From Paracoccaceae bacterium (GTDB lineage: Bacteria; Pseudomonadota; Alphaproteobacteria; Rhodobacterales; Rhodobacteraceae): 6,925 nucleotides of DNA. Below are positions 1 through 6,883 of this stretch, in pieces; position 1 is the stretch's first letter; each line of letters starts with the position of its first letter. The translations under genes and the position numbers were made by a program. The notes under the pieces are model-generated. The model was given only the letters and a program-made list of their open reading frames with translations, was not told where the DNA came from and searched no databases. The stretch covers positions 1 to 6,925 of the forward strand of contig JALWQC010000176.1 in the NCBI GenBank assembly GCA_027080755.1. The letters are read 5' to 3'.

Positions 1-1360
1 GGGGGGCGGGGGGTTTGTGGGGAGCGCCCGGATCGGCGCGATGGATGATTTCCGTCGCCCCCTTGGCCCCCATCACGGCAATTTCCGCCGTCGGCCAGGC
101 ATAGTTGAAATCCCCCCGCAGGTGTTTCGAGGCCATCACGTCATAGGCCCCGCCATAGGCCTTGCGGGTAATCACCGTCACCTTCGGCACCGTCGCCTCG
201 CCATAGGCAAACAGCAGCTTGGCGCCGTGCTTGATCACCCCGCCGTATTCCTGCGAGGTGCCGGGCAGAAAGCCGGGCACATCGACCAGTGTCAGGATCG
301 GGATCTCGAAGGCATCGCAGAAGCGCACGAAACGCGCCGCCTTGCGGCTGGAGTCGATATCCAGGCAGCCCGCCAGCACCATCGGCTGGTTGGCCACCAC
401 GCCCACGGTCTGCCCTTCCAGACGGATAAAGCCGGTCAGGATGTTCTTGGCGAAATCTTTCTGGATCTCGAAAAACGCGCCCTCGTCCGCCAGTTTGCGC
501 ACCAGTTCCATCATGTCATAGGGCATGTTGGGGTTTTCGGGGACCAGGGTGTTCAGGCTCGGCTCTTCGCGGGCGAGGTCGTCGAAGAACGGGCGCACGG
601 GCGGTTTTTCGCGGTTGTTGAGCGGCAGAAGGTCCACCAGATTGCGCACCTCTTGCAGGGCTTCGATGTCGTTGTCAAAGGCCCCGTCCGCGACCGAGGA
701 TTTCGAGGTATGGGTTTTGGCGCCGCCCAGTTCCTCGGCCGTAACGATTTCGTTGGTGACGGTTTTCACCACATCGGGGCCGGTGACGAACATGTAGGAA
801 CTGTCGCGCACCATAAAGATAAAGTCGGTGATCGCCGGCGAATACACCGCCCCGCCCGCGCAAGGCCCCATGATAACGCTGATCTGCGGGATCACGCCCG
901 AGGCCTCGATGTTCTTTTGGAACACATCCGCATAGCCGCCCAGGGCCGCGACCCCCTCCTGGATCCGCGCGCCGCCGGAATCGTTCAGCCCGATCACCGG
1001 CGCGCCGTTTTTCATCGCCATATCCATAATCTTGACGATTTTCTGCGCGTGCGTTTCGGACAAGGAACCGCCCAGCACGGTAAAGTCCTGACTGAACACA
1101 TAGACCAGCCGCCCGTTGATCGTCCCCCAGCCGGTCACGACGCCATCGCCGGGGTATTTCTGGTTTTCCATGCCGAAATCGACGCAACGGTGCGCGACGA
1201 ACATATCGAATTCCTCGAAGCTGCCCTCGTCCAGCAACACCTCCAGCCGTTCGCGCGCGGTCAGCTTGCCCTTGGCGTGCTGCGTGTCGATCCGGCGTTG
1301 TCCGCCGCCAAGACGGGCCTGCACGCGGCGTTCTTCGAGTTGTTCAAGAATGGGATTCAT
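1..1360 (-). CDS. pccB: Propionyl-CoA carboxylase beta subunit (carboxyltransferase), 3' end cut by window edge
   Basis: Carboxyltransferase subunit of propionyl-CoA carboxylase. It moves CO2 from carboxybiotin on the alpha subunit to propionyl-CoA, giving methylmalonyl-CoA in the cytoplasm. Reading leftward from ATG 1360-1358, the frame is open for 453 codons to the edge; the family is about 510 aa, so roughly 55-60 residues are missing. Visible signatures: N-terminal [24 protein letters not shown] (125-137); first oxyanion-hole glycines in GPCAGGA (165-171); [18 protein letters not shown] (327-344); [10 protein letters not shown] (359-368); second oxyanion hole in [12 protein letters not shown] (398-409). 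Asp407 in GGAYDVM is the residue type that marks propionyl- rather than acetyl-preferring subunits (Asp422 of Streptomyces coelicolor PccB, by recall). A GGAG ribosome-binding site (complement of 1368-1371) lies 7 bases before the start. The gene is divergent from pccR. No alpha-subunit gene is in view. After residue 443 the sequence departs from the family (see findings). Confidence 0.96.
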   Translation of the reverse strand, partial: MNPILEQLEERRVQARLGGGQRRIDTQHAKGKLTARERLEVLLDEGSFEEFDMFVAHRCVDFGMENQKYPGDGVVTGWGTINGRLVYVFSQDFTVLGGSLSETHAQKIVKIMDMAMKNGAPVIGLNDSGGARIQEGVAALGGYADVFQKNIEASGVIPQISVIMGPCAGGAVYSPAITDFIFMVRDSSYMFVTGPDVVKTVTNEIVTAEELGGAKTHTSKSSVADGAFDNDIEALQEVRNLVDLLPLNNREKPPVRPFFDDLAREEPSLNTLVPENPNMPYDMMELVRKLADEGAFFEIQKDFAKNILTGFIRLEGQTVGVVANQPMVLAGCLDIDSSRKAARFVRFCDAFEIPILTLVDVPGFLPGTSQEYGGVIKHGAKLLFAYGEATVPKVTVITRKAYGGAYDVMASKHLRGDFNYAWPTAEIAVMGAKGATEIIHRADPGAPHKPPAP

Positions 1361-1424
1361 CGTCGGACTCCGTAAACTGGGGGTTTGCGGCGCAGCATAG
1401 GGCAGGAAGCGGGAAAACTGAAGG

Positions 1425-1486
1425 ATTGCTTCGCAAATTTGCAAACTATATTGCAGAAGAGATTTGCAAATTGTATATTTGCGAAA
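1425..1486. promoter_or_regulatory. PccR operator cluster between pccB and pccR
   Basis: Two perfect TTTGCAAA octamers are present at 1438-1445 and 1463-1470, with degenerate copies at 1430-1437 (TTCGCAAA), 1450-1457 (ATTGCAGA) and 1478-1485 (TTTGCGAA). The pair 1438-1445 plus 1450-1457 has the 4-base gap of the TTTGCAAA-X4-TTTGCAAA motif that controls pccB in Rhodobacter sphaeroides (established work on PccR, recalled). The neighbouring genes are pccB and a PccR homologue, so assignment as the PccR site is strong. The cluster covers the likely pccR promoter and lies 70-125 bases upstream of the pccB start codon. Inference: it serves both acyl-CoA-dependent control of pccB and autoregulation of pccR. 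Confidence 0.85.
1451..1479 (+). promoter_or_regulatory. Predicted sigma-70-type promoter of pccR
   Basis: TTGCAG (1451-1456) and TATATT (1474-1479) are separated by 17 bases, which is ideal spacing. This would place the transcript start near 1486, about 15 bases before the pccR ATG. The -35 box and the spacer coincide with PccR-type octamers, which fits autoregulation. No comparably good pair was found for pccB on the other strand. A TATAGT there (complement of 1450-1445) lacks a well-placed -35 box, as would suit an activator-dependent promoter. Prediction from sequence only. Confidence 0.45.
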
Positions 1487-1491
1487 ATCGC

Positions 1492-1496
1492 GAGGG
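1492..1496 (+). promoter_or_regulatory. Ribosome-binding site fixing the pccR start
   Basis: GAGGG lies 4 bases before ATG 1501. It supports this start over the in-frame TTG at 1426, whose extension would run through the operator cluster and add 25 residues foreign to the helix-turn-helix family. Confidence 0.7.
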
Positions 1497-1500
1497 ATCC

Positions 1501-2907
1501 ATGTCCAACAACAAGCTCTATGCCGGCACCAAAATCCGCGAGATCCGCCAGCGCGTCAACCTGACGCAAAAGGATTTCGCCGCGAAAACCGGGGTCTCGC
1601 TGTCCTATCTGAACCAGATGGAAAACAACAACCGCCCCGTTTCCGCCAAGGTGGTTCTGGCCCTCGCGCGCGAATTCGGTTTTGACGTGACGGAACTGGC
1701 CGCCAATGATGGCGAACGGGTCGTGGCGGACATGCGCGAGGCCCTCGCCGATCCGGTGTTCGGGGCAGACATCCCGCCCCTGTCCGACCTGCAACTGGCC
1801 GCATCCAACGCACCGCTGTTCGCCAAGGCATTCCTGACCCTGCACCGGGCGCACAAGGAAACGCAGGAACGGCTGGCATCCTTGAACGAGGCACTGGGCC
1901 GCGAGGACAGCTCGCTCGCGCCCCAACCCTGGGAAGAGGTGCGCGATTTCTTCCACTACTGCGACAACTATATAGACGCCGTGGACCGCGCCGCCGAACA
2001 TTTCCACGCCCGCGCCGGGCTGGAACGGGCCGACAAGGTGGCCGCGCTGGCAGAATGGTTGCAGGCGCATCACGGCATCACGCTGGCCTATCGCGACCAC
2101 GGCCCCCTGCGCCGCTTTGACGCCGACAGCGCCACGCTGACCCTGCTGCACCGCGCCGGCGCCCCCACGCAGGCCTTCCAGATCGCACACCAGATCGCCC
2201 TGCTGGAACACGAGGACCTGCTGGAAGCCACGCTGGATTTCGCCCGTTTCCGCACGCAAGAGGCCCGCGAGATCTGCAAGATCGGGCTGGCGAACTATTT
2301 CGCCGGCGCCACGCTGCTGCCCTATATCCCGTTTCTGGAAACCGCCCGCACCGTGCGCCACGATCTGGAACGGCTGGCGGACCATTTCAGCGCCAGTATC
2401 GAGCAGGTCGCGCACCGCCTGTCCACGCTGCAACGGGTCGGGGCCAAGGGTGTGCCGTTTTTCTTTGTCCGCGTCGATCAGGCCGGCACCATCACCAAGC
2501 GCCACTCTGCCACGCGGCTGCAATTCGCGCGTTTCGGCGGGGCCTGCCCGCTGTGGAATGTGCATCGCGCCTTTGAAACGCCGGGGCAGTTTTTGCGCCA
2601 GCTTGCGGAAACGCCGGACGGGGTGCGCTATTTCTGTCTGGCGCGGGATGTGTCGAAATCGGGGGGCTCTTTCCATGCGCCGATGCAGCGTTTTGCCATC
2701 GGTCTGGGTTGCGAGGTCGCCCATGCCGACACGCTGGTCTATGCGGATGATCTGGACGTCAAAAAAGAGGCCGCCTTCGAGCCGATCGGCATTTCCTGCC
2801 GCATTTGTCCGCGCACAGACTGCCACCAACGGGCGGTTCCGCCGCTGGAACGGCATCTGAAAATCGACCACAACGCCCGCGGAATTATCCCTTACTCCAT
2901 TGATTAA
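1501..2907 (+). CDS. pccR: PccR: ScfR-family short-chain fatty acyl-CoA regulator, XRE-type
   Basis: Transcription factor of 468 aa that probably binds a short-chain acyl-CoA and controls pccB. Residues about 10-66 form an XRE-type helix-turn-helix ([16 protein letters not shown], then [16 protein letters not shown] containing the recognition helix). The middle (about 190-270) resembles the IrrE/M78 peptidase-like fold, but the metal motif is lost: HQIAL at 230-234 stands where HExxH is expected, so no protease activity is likely. The C-terminal half has hallmarks of the ScfR/RamB family: [21 protein letters not shown] (342-362, with Cys349) and a cysteine motif [13 protein letters not shown] (433-445; Cys433, Cys436, Cys441). 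The gene is divergent from pccB across a 140-base region holding the expected operator. This context favours PccR over the related glyoxylate-bypass regulator RamB. No clear terminator follows; a T-run at 2915-2920 lacks a stem. Confidence 0.92.
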   Translation: MSNNKLYAGTKIREIRQRVNLTQKDFAAKTGVSLSYLNQMENNNRPVSAKVVLALAREFGFDVTELAANDGERVVADMREALADPVFGADIPPLSDLQLAASNAPLFAKAFLTLHRAHKETQERLASLNEALGREDSSLAPQPWEEVRDFFHYCDNYIDAVDRAAEHFHARAGLERADKVAALAEWLQAHHGITLAYRDHGPLRRFDADSATLTLLHRAGAPTQAFQIAHQIALLEHEDLLEATLDFARFRTQEAREICKIGLANYFAGATLLPYIPFLETARTVRHDLERLADHFSASIEQVAHRLSTLQRVGAKGVPFFFVRVDQAGTITKRHSATRLQFARFGGACPLWNVHRAFETPGQFLRQLAETPDGVRYFCLARDVSKSGGSFHAPMQRFAIGLGCEVAHADTLVYADDLDVKKEAAFEPIGISCRICPRTDCHQRAVPPLERHLKIDHNARGIIPYSID

Positions 2908-2935
2908 ACGCCGGTTTTTTGCATCCCTGCCTGTT

Positions 2936-2953
2936 TACTAACATAGGTTAGTA
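2936..2953. promoter_or_regulatory. TACTAAC/GTTAGTA palindrome upstream of preT (operator candidate)
   Basis: TACTAACATAGGTTAGTA has 7-base arms around a 4-base centre. It differs by one base from the perfect 18-base palindrome at 6728-6745, and the five bases before both (CTGTT) are also identical. It lies 110-127 bases upstream of the preT start, in an AT-rich tract (about 2960-3020) that probably contains the promoter, though no convincing -35/-10 pair stands out. Size and symmetry fit a TetR-type dimer site, and TetR-family regulators are common beside pyrimidine-catabolism genes in this group. The regulator itself is not in the window. Confidence 0.65.
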
Positions 2954-2980
2954 TGTATGCGGATATTTGAATATACATAC
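2951..2980. repeat. Inverted repeat GTATGTAT / ATACATAC upstream of preT
   Basis: Perfect 8-base arms at 2951-2958 and 2973-2980 are separated by 14 bases. The left arm overlaps the right end of the TACTAAC palindrome. It may be a second regulator site or a transcript hairpin. AT-rich sequence makes chance repeats more likely, so the functional reading is weak. Confidence 0.35.
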
Positions 2981-3051
2981 CTGCGCAAAAAATTTATTTT
3001 ACCATTTGATAAAATTTCCAACCTGTGCCAAGCTGGCGAAAATACAACAAC

Positions 3052-3056
3052 AGGAG
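3052..3056 (+). promoter_or_regulatory. Ribosome-binding site fixing the preT start
   Basis: AGGAG lies 6 bases before ATG 3063. It decides the start against the in-frame TTG at 2967, which has no such site and would add 32 residues not seen in the family. Confidence 0.8.
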
Positions 3057-3062
3057 AGTGAA

Positions 3063-4403
3063 ATGCCCAATGATATGTTGGCCCCGGGAATACAGGGGGG
3101 CCGCCTTTCCCCGGATGCCTATGCACGGAATTTTTCCGATCTGCACCCGCCGATGGACGACCACGAGGCCCTGGTAGCCGCCGACCGCTGCTATTTCTGC
3201 CACGACGCGCCCTGCATGGACGCCTGCCCCACCACCATCGACATCCCGCTGTTCATCCGCGAGATTTCCACCGGTGTGCCGACAGCCGCCGCGAAAACCA
3301 TTTTCGCGCAAAACATCATGGGCGGCATGTGCGCGCGCGTCTGCCCCACCGAAACCCTGTGCGAAGAGGTCTGCGTGCGCGAAACCGCCGAACATGAGCC
3401 GGTGCAGATCGGGCGCCTGCAACGCTATGCCACCGATGCGCTGATGGCCACGGGGGAACATCCCTTCAGCCGCGCCGCCGATACGGGCAAGCGTGTCGCC
3501 GTGGTTGGCGCCGGTCCTGCCGGCATGTCCGCCGCGCACCGTCTGGCCATGCACGGCCACAGCGTCACGGTCTTTGATGCGCGCCCCAAGCCCGGCGGGC
3601 TGAACGAATACGGTATTGCCGCCTACAAGGCCCCCGACGGTTTCGCCCAGGCCGAGGTGGACTGGCTGATGAAAATCGGCGGGATAGAGGTAAAGCACGA
3701 TTCTCCCATCGGGGCGGATATGACGCTGGAGTCGCTGAAAGCGGAATTCGACGCAGTGTTTCTGGCCATCGGCCTGCGCGGCGTGAATGCCCTGCGTGCC
3801 GAGGGCGAAAACCTGCAAAACGTAGAGGATGCGGTGGATTTCATCGCCCGTCTGCGCCAGGCCGAGGATCTGGCCAGCGTCCCCGTCGGGCGCAATGTCA
3901 TCGTCATCGGCGGCGGCATGACGGCCGTTGACGCCGCGGTGCAGTCCAAATTGCTGGGCGCGGAACATGTAACGATGGTCTATCGCCGGGAAAAGGCCTG
4001 TATGGGCGCTTCGGAATTCGAGCAGGAACTGGCCACCTCCAAGGGGGTGCAGATCATCTATGCCGCCGCACCGGTCAAGGTTCTGGGGGACACGGCGGTA
4101 GAGGCCGTGGAATTTGCCTATACCCGCGACAACAACGGCACGCTGGAACTGACAGAGGAAACCTTCATCCTGCCCGCCGACCAGTTGTTCAAGGCCATCG
4201 GGCAGCGTCTGGACGGCGCGCCGGACGGGCTGGAAATCGAGGGCGGCAAGATCAGGGTCAATGACAGCGGCCAGACCTCGGACCCCAAGGTATGGGCCGG
4301 TGGCGACTGTGCCACGGGGGGCGACGACCTGACCGTTACCGCCGTCGCAGAGGGTCGCGATGCGGCCGAGGACATCAACGCAAAACTTTCGGCGGAGGGC
4401 TAA
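3063..4403 (+). CDS. preT: Dihydropyrimidine dehydrogenase subunit PreT (FAD, Fe-S, NAD(P)H-oxidising)
   Basis: Electron-input subunit of bacterial dihydropyrimidine dehydrogenase, 446 aa. It takes hydride from a nicotinamide cofactor onto FAD and passes electrons through two [4Fe-4S] clusters to PreA. The N-terminal cysteines match mammalian DPD with a constant offset of 36 (DPD numbering from memory): Cys43, Cys46, Cys51 and Cys104 for one cluster; Cys55, Cys94, Cys100 and Gln120 (in IGRLQRYA) for the other. The unusual glutamine ligand is therefore kept. The FAD motif VVGAGPAGMSAA begins at 147 (Gly149, Gly151, Gly154). The nicotinamide-binding motif VIGGGMTAVDAA spans 281-292, with VYRRE at 306-310. 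The C-terminal flavin motif is WAGGDCATGG (411-420). NADH versus NADPH cannot be settled from sequence. GltD, the glutamate synthase small subunit, is a relative and a common mis-annotation, but the adjacent preA decides. The stop codon is 3 bases before the preA ATG. Confidence 0.93.
   Translation: MPNDMLAPGIQGGRLSPDAYARNFSDLHPPMDDHEALVAADRCYFCHDAPCMDACPTTIDIPLFIREISTGVPTAAAKTIFAQNIMGGMCARVCPTETLCEEVCVRETAEHEPVQIGRLQRYATDALMATGEHPFSRAADTGKRVAVVGAGPAGMSAAHRLAMHGHSVTVFDARPKPGGLNEYGIAAYKAPDGFAQAEVDWLMKIGGIEVKHDSPIGADMTLESLKAEFDAVFLAIGLRGVNALRAEGENLQNVEDAVDFIARLRQAEDLASVPVGRNVIVIGGGMTAVDAAVQSKLLGAEHVTMVYRREKACMGASEFEQELATSKGVQIIYAAAPVKVLGDTAVEAVEFAYTRDNNGTLELTEETFILPADQLFKAIGQRLDGAPDGLEIEGGKIRVNDSGQTSDPKVWAGGDCATGGDDLTVTAVAEGRDAAEDINAKLSAEG
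4394..4399 (+). promoter_or_regulatory. preA ribosome-binding site inside the end of preT
   Basis: GGAGGG lies within the last codons of preT, 7 bases before the preA ATG. Ribosomes finishing preT cover this site, so translation of the two subunits is probably coupled, which suits a heteromeric enzyme. Confidence 0.8.
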
Positions 4404-4406
4404 ACC

Positions 4407-5726
4407 ATGGCTGATCTGACAAGCAATTTCATCGGTATCAAATCCCCGAACCCGTTCTGGCTGGCATCCGCCCCGCCCACAGACAAGGAATACAACGTCC
4501 GCCGCGCCTTCGAGGCCGGCTGGGGCGGCGTCGTCTGGAAAACCCTGGGCGAGGACGGCCCCCCCGTCGTCAACGTCAACGGCCCGCGCTATGGCGCCAT
4601 CTTCGGCGGCGACCGTCGCCTGATCGGCCTGAACAACATCGAGCTGATCACCGACCGCCCCCTGCAGCAGAACCTGCGTGAAATCAAGGCCGTGAAACGG
4701 GACTATCCCGACCGCGCCGTGGTGGTTTCCCTGATGGTCCCCTGCGAGGAAGAGGCCTGGAAAACCATCCTTCCGGTGGTCGAGGAAACCGGCGCCGACG
4801 GGATCGAGCTGAACTTCGGCTGCCCGCACGGCATGGCCGAACGGGGCATGGGCTCTGCCGTCGGGCAGGTGCCGGAATACATCGAGATGGTCACCCGCTG
4901 GTGCAAGCAGACCACCCGCATGCCGGTGATCGTCCAGCCGACGCCCAACATCACCGACATCCGCAAACCGGCCGAGGCCGCCCACCGTGGCGGCGCCGAT
5001 GCGGTATCCCTGATCAACACCATCAATTCCATCGTCTCGGTCGATCTGGACAATTTCGCACCGGAACCGACGATTGACGGCTGGGGCGCCCACGGGGGCT
5101 ATTGCGGGCCGGCGGTCAAGCCGATCGCGCTGAACATGGTGGCGGAAATCGCCCGCAATCCCGAAACCGCCAACCTGCCGATTTCCGGCATCGGCGGGGT
5201 CACGACATGGCGCGACGCGGCAGAATTCATGGCGCTCGGGGCCGGCAACGTGCAGGTCTGCACGGCCGCCATGACCTATGGCTTCAAGGTGGTGCAGGAA
5301 ATGATCTCGGGCCTGTCGGAATATATGGACGAACGCGGCATCACCTCTACCGCCGAGATCGTCGGGCGCGCCGTGCCCAACGTCAAGGACTGGCAGGACC
5401 TGAACCTGAACTACATCGCCAAGGCCAAGATCGACCAGGACAAATGTATCGCCTGCGGTCGCTGCTTTGCCGCCTGCGAGGACACCTCGCATCAGGCGAT
5501 CACCATGTCGGACGACCGTGTGTTCGAGGTGCAGAACGACGAATGCGTCGCCTGTAACCTGTGCGTCAACGTCTGCCCCGTCGAAGGCTGCATCACCATG
5601 GAGGCCCAGGCCCCCGGCACCATCGACGAGCGCACCGGCAAGGTCGTCAGCGACAAATACGAAAACTGGACCACCCACCCCAACAACCCCAGCGGCAAGA
5701 TGTGCAACGTCATGCCCGACGGCTGA
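4407..5726 (+). CDS. preA: Dihydropyrimidine dehydrogenase subunit PreA (FMN, pyrimidine-reducing)
   Basis: Catalytic subunit, 439 aa. It reduces uracil or thymine to the 5,6-dihydro form on FMN, the first step of reductive pyrimidine catabolism in the cytoplasm. Residues 1 to about 320 form a dihydroorotate-dehydrogenase-like barrel. Substrate residues of mammalian DPD line up with an offset of 532 (numbering from memory): Asn77 (609), Asn136 (668), general acid Cys139 (671) in NFGCPHGM, Asn204 (736) and Thr205 (737). The flavin-phosphate region follows in GIGGVTTW and GAGNVQVCTA. The C-terminus carries two ferredoxin-type [4Fe-4S] motifs: Cys347/350/353/357 and Cys380/383/386/390. The protein ends NNPSGKMCNVMPDG. 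An oddity is Gln177-Pro178 in VQPTPNITD, where the family normally has Lys-Leu or Lys-Met; this lysine contacts FMN (see findings). It is co-transcribed with preT and followed by a strong terminator. Hydantoinase and ureidopropionase genes for the next steps are not in view. Confidence 0.94.
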   Translation: MADLTSNFIGIKSPNPFWLASAPPTDKEYNVRRAFEAGWGGVVWKTLGEDGPPVVNVNGPRYGAIFGGDRRLIGLNNIELITDRPLQQNLREIKAVKRDYPDRAVVVSLMVPCEEEAWKTILPVVEETGADGIELNFGCPHGMAERGMGSAVGQVPEYIEMVTRWCKQTTRMPVIVQPTPNITDIRKPAEAAHRGGADAVSLINTINSIVSVDLDNFAPEPTIDGWGAHGGYCGPAVKPIALNMVAEIARNPETANLPISGIGGVTTWRDAAEFMALGAGNVQVCTAAMTYGFKVVQEMISGLSEYMDERGITSTAEIVGRAVPNVKDWQDLNLNYIAKAKIDQDKCIACGRCFAACEDTSHQAITMSDDRVFEVQNDECVACNLCVNVCPVEGCITMEAQAPGTIDERTGKVVSDKYENWTTHPNNPSGKMCNVMPDG

Positions 5727-5746
5727 GGGGCAACCCTTGACTTTCC

Positions 5747-5779
5747 GGGGCGATCCGCAACAGTGGGTCGCCCCTTTTT
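5747..5779 (+). terminator. Intrinsic terminator of the preTA operon
   Basis: GGGGCGATCC (5747-5756) pairs with GGGTCGCCCC (5765-5774) in a 10-base stem with one G-U wobble and an 8-base loop. Five T follow at 5775-5779. It begins 20 bases after the preA stop and ends only 21 bases before the next gene's ATG. Confidence 0.92.
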
Positions 5780-5800
5780 ATTACCCCGCAGGACCCCCGA

Positions 5801-6688
5801 ATGGACAGCGCCCGCAAAAACGCCCTGAAAGGCCACGCCGCCATGCTGCTGTTTTCGGTGCTGGTGGCGGGCTCGTTCAGTCTTGGGCATATCGTGGCGC
5901 CGATGATCAACCCTGCGGCCCTGAATGCGCTGCGGTTTTTGCTGGCCGGCACGATCATCGGCGCGCTGGTCGTCTGGCGGGGGGAATGGCGGCGCGAATA
6001 CCTGCGCGCCCCCTGGCGCTATGGGGTGATGGGCGGGCTGTTCGCGATCTATTTTGTCACCATGTTCGAGGGGCTGAAGACCGCCCCGCCCGTCTCGGCC
6101 GCCGCGGTGTTTACCCTGACCCCGATCCTGTCGGCAGGCTTTGGCTGGCTGCTGCTGCGCCAGATCACCACGCCGCGCATGGCGCTGGCCCTGACGCTGG
6201 CAGCGGCGGGAGCGATCTGGGTGATTTTTCGCGGCAATACACAGGCGATTATGGCCTTTGACATCGGACGCGGGGAGGTGATCTTTTTCTTCGGGGTGCT
6301 GGCGCATGCGCTCTATACTCCCGTTATCCGCAAGCTGAACCGGGGGGAGCCGCCGCTGGTTTTCACCTTCGGCATGATGGTCGCCGCCTTTGTCCTGCTG
6401 ACGCTGTACGGCGCGCCGGAAATCCTGAAAACCGACTGGGCCGCCCTGCCCGCGATTGTCTGGATCACCATCGGCTATCTGACAGTTTTCGCCAGCGCCA
6501 CCACATTTTTCCTACTGCAATACGCCACGCTGCACCTGCCGAGCGCCAAGGTCATGGCCTATACCTATCTGGTGCCGGCCTGGGTGATCCTCTGGGAATT
6601 CGCCTTCGGCAACGGCTTCGTCGCCCCCGTGGTGCTGGGCGGTGTGGCGGTGATCATCGTGGCCCTGCTGATGTTGTTGGAGGATTAG
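5801..6688 (+). CDS. EamA/DMT-family inner-membrane transporter, substrate unknown
   Basis: Hydrophobic 295-aa protein with about ten membrane helices (approximately 13-33, 38-58, 71-90, 97-117, 126-144, 156-174, 186-206, 215-238, 245-264, 267-291). These form the two tandem five-helix EamA repeats of the drug/metabolite transporter superfamily. Family-like features are an Asn-Pro then LRFLLAG in helix 2 and FTLTPILSAGFGWLLLRQ at helices 4-5, with the matching second-half segment LPSAKVMAYTYLVPAWVILWE. Length is normal for the family. AGGA at 5790-5793 is 7 bases before the ATG. Members export amino acids, metabolites or drugs, and sequence does not tell which. Its place after preTA hints at a link to pyrimidine breakdown products such as beta-alanine, but the intervening terminator weakens this. 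No promoter was recognised in the short gap, so expression may depend on read-through or on a promoter inside preA. Confidence 0.88.
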   Translation: MDSARKNALKGHAAMLLFSVLVAGSFSLGHIVAPMINPAALNALRFLLAGTIIGALVVWRGEWRREYLRAPWRYGVMGGLFAIYFVTMFEGLKTAPPVSAAAVFTLTPILSAGFGWLLLRQITTPRMALALTLAAAGAIWVIFRGNTQAIMAFDIGRGEVIFFFGVLAHALYTPVIRKLNRGEPPLVFTFGMMVAAFVLLTLYGAPEILKTDWAALPAIVWITIGYLTVFASATTFFLLQYATLHLPSAKVMAYTYLVPAWVILWEFAFGNGFVAPVVLGGVAVIIVALLMLLED

Positions 6689-6727
6689 CGGCCGGAACGG
6701 GGCGGGATTTCGGCGGATTTTGCTGTT

Positions 6728-6745
6728 TACTAACATATGTTAGTA
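6728..6745. promoter_or_regulatory. Perfect 18-base palindrome, second TACTAAC operator candidate
   Basis: TACTAACATATGTTAGTA is fully self-complementary. Together with five preceding bases (6723-6727) it matches 2931-2953 at 22 of 23 positions. It lies 39 bases after the transporter stop codon. The most likely role is an operator for the same regulator that acts at preT, here controlling a gene to the right of the window. Confidence 0.7.
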
Positions 6746-6883
6746 GTTGCGGTTTTGCCCCCCGCGGGGGATGGGTAATATCCGGTTAAATCGAGAGTCG
6801 CTGCGGGGGTTTCGGGCGCTTTCTCCCTCGCATCCCATTGGTATCGCTTGGAAAACAGCACCCACCCTGCGCCCCGCGACATA

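Noticed and set aside
17..1375. A 452-codon plus-strand frame over pccB
   Set aside because: It is the complement shadow of pccB, which carries the carboxyltransferase motifs and runs off the left edge. The plus-strand product shows no recognisable domain.
1426..1500. Longer pccR start at TTG 1426
   Set aside because: The added 25 residues are encoded by the operator and promoter sequence, and a ribosome-binding site precedes ATG 1501.
1357..2871. A 504-codon minus-strand frame antisense to pccR
   Set aside because: The plus-strand frame has a helix-turn-helix, family cysteine motif, promoter and ribosome-binding site. The antisense product is Gly/Gln/Arg-rich and featureless.
2911..2920. 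CCGG followed by six T after pccR as an intrinsic terminator
   Set aside because: No complementary upstream arm was found to form a GC-rich stem.
2967..3062. Longer preT start at TTG 2967
   Set aside because: There is no ribosome-binding site there, and the extension covers the AT-rich promoter region. AGGAG precedes ATG 3063.
2994..5678. An 894-codon open frame on the minus strand across preT and most of preA
   Set aside because: It is antisense to two genes with clear family motifs and cluster cysteines. Its product is a His/Gly/Asp-rich composition typical of reverse-frame shadows in GC-rich DNA, and it matches no family I recognise.
6759..6770. CCCCCGCGGGGG as a terminator of the transporter gene
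   Set aside because: It has almost no loop and no T-run after it on either strand, and it could be chance in GC-rich DNA.
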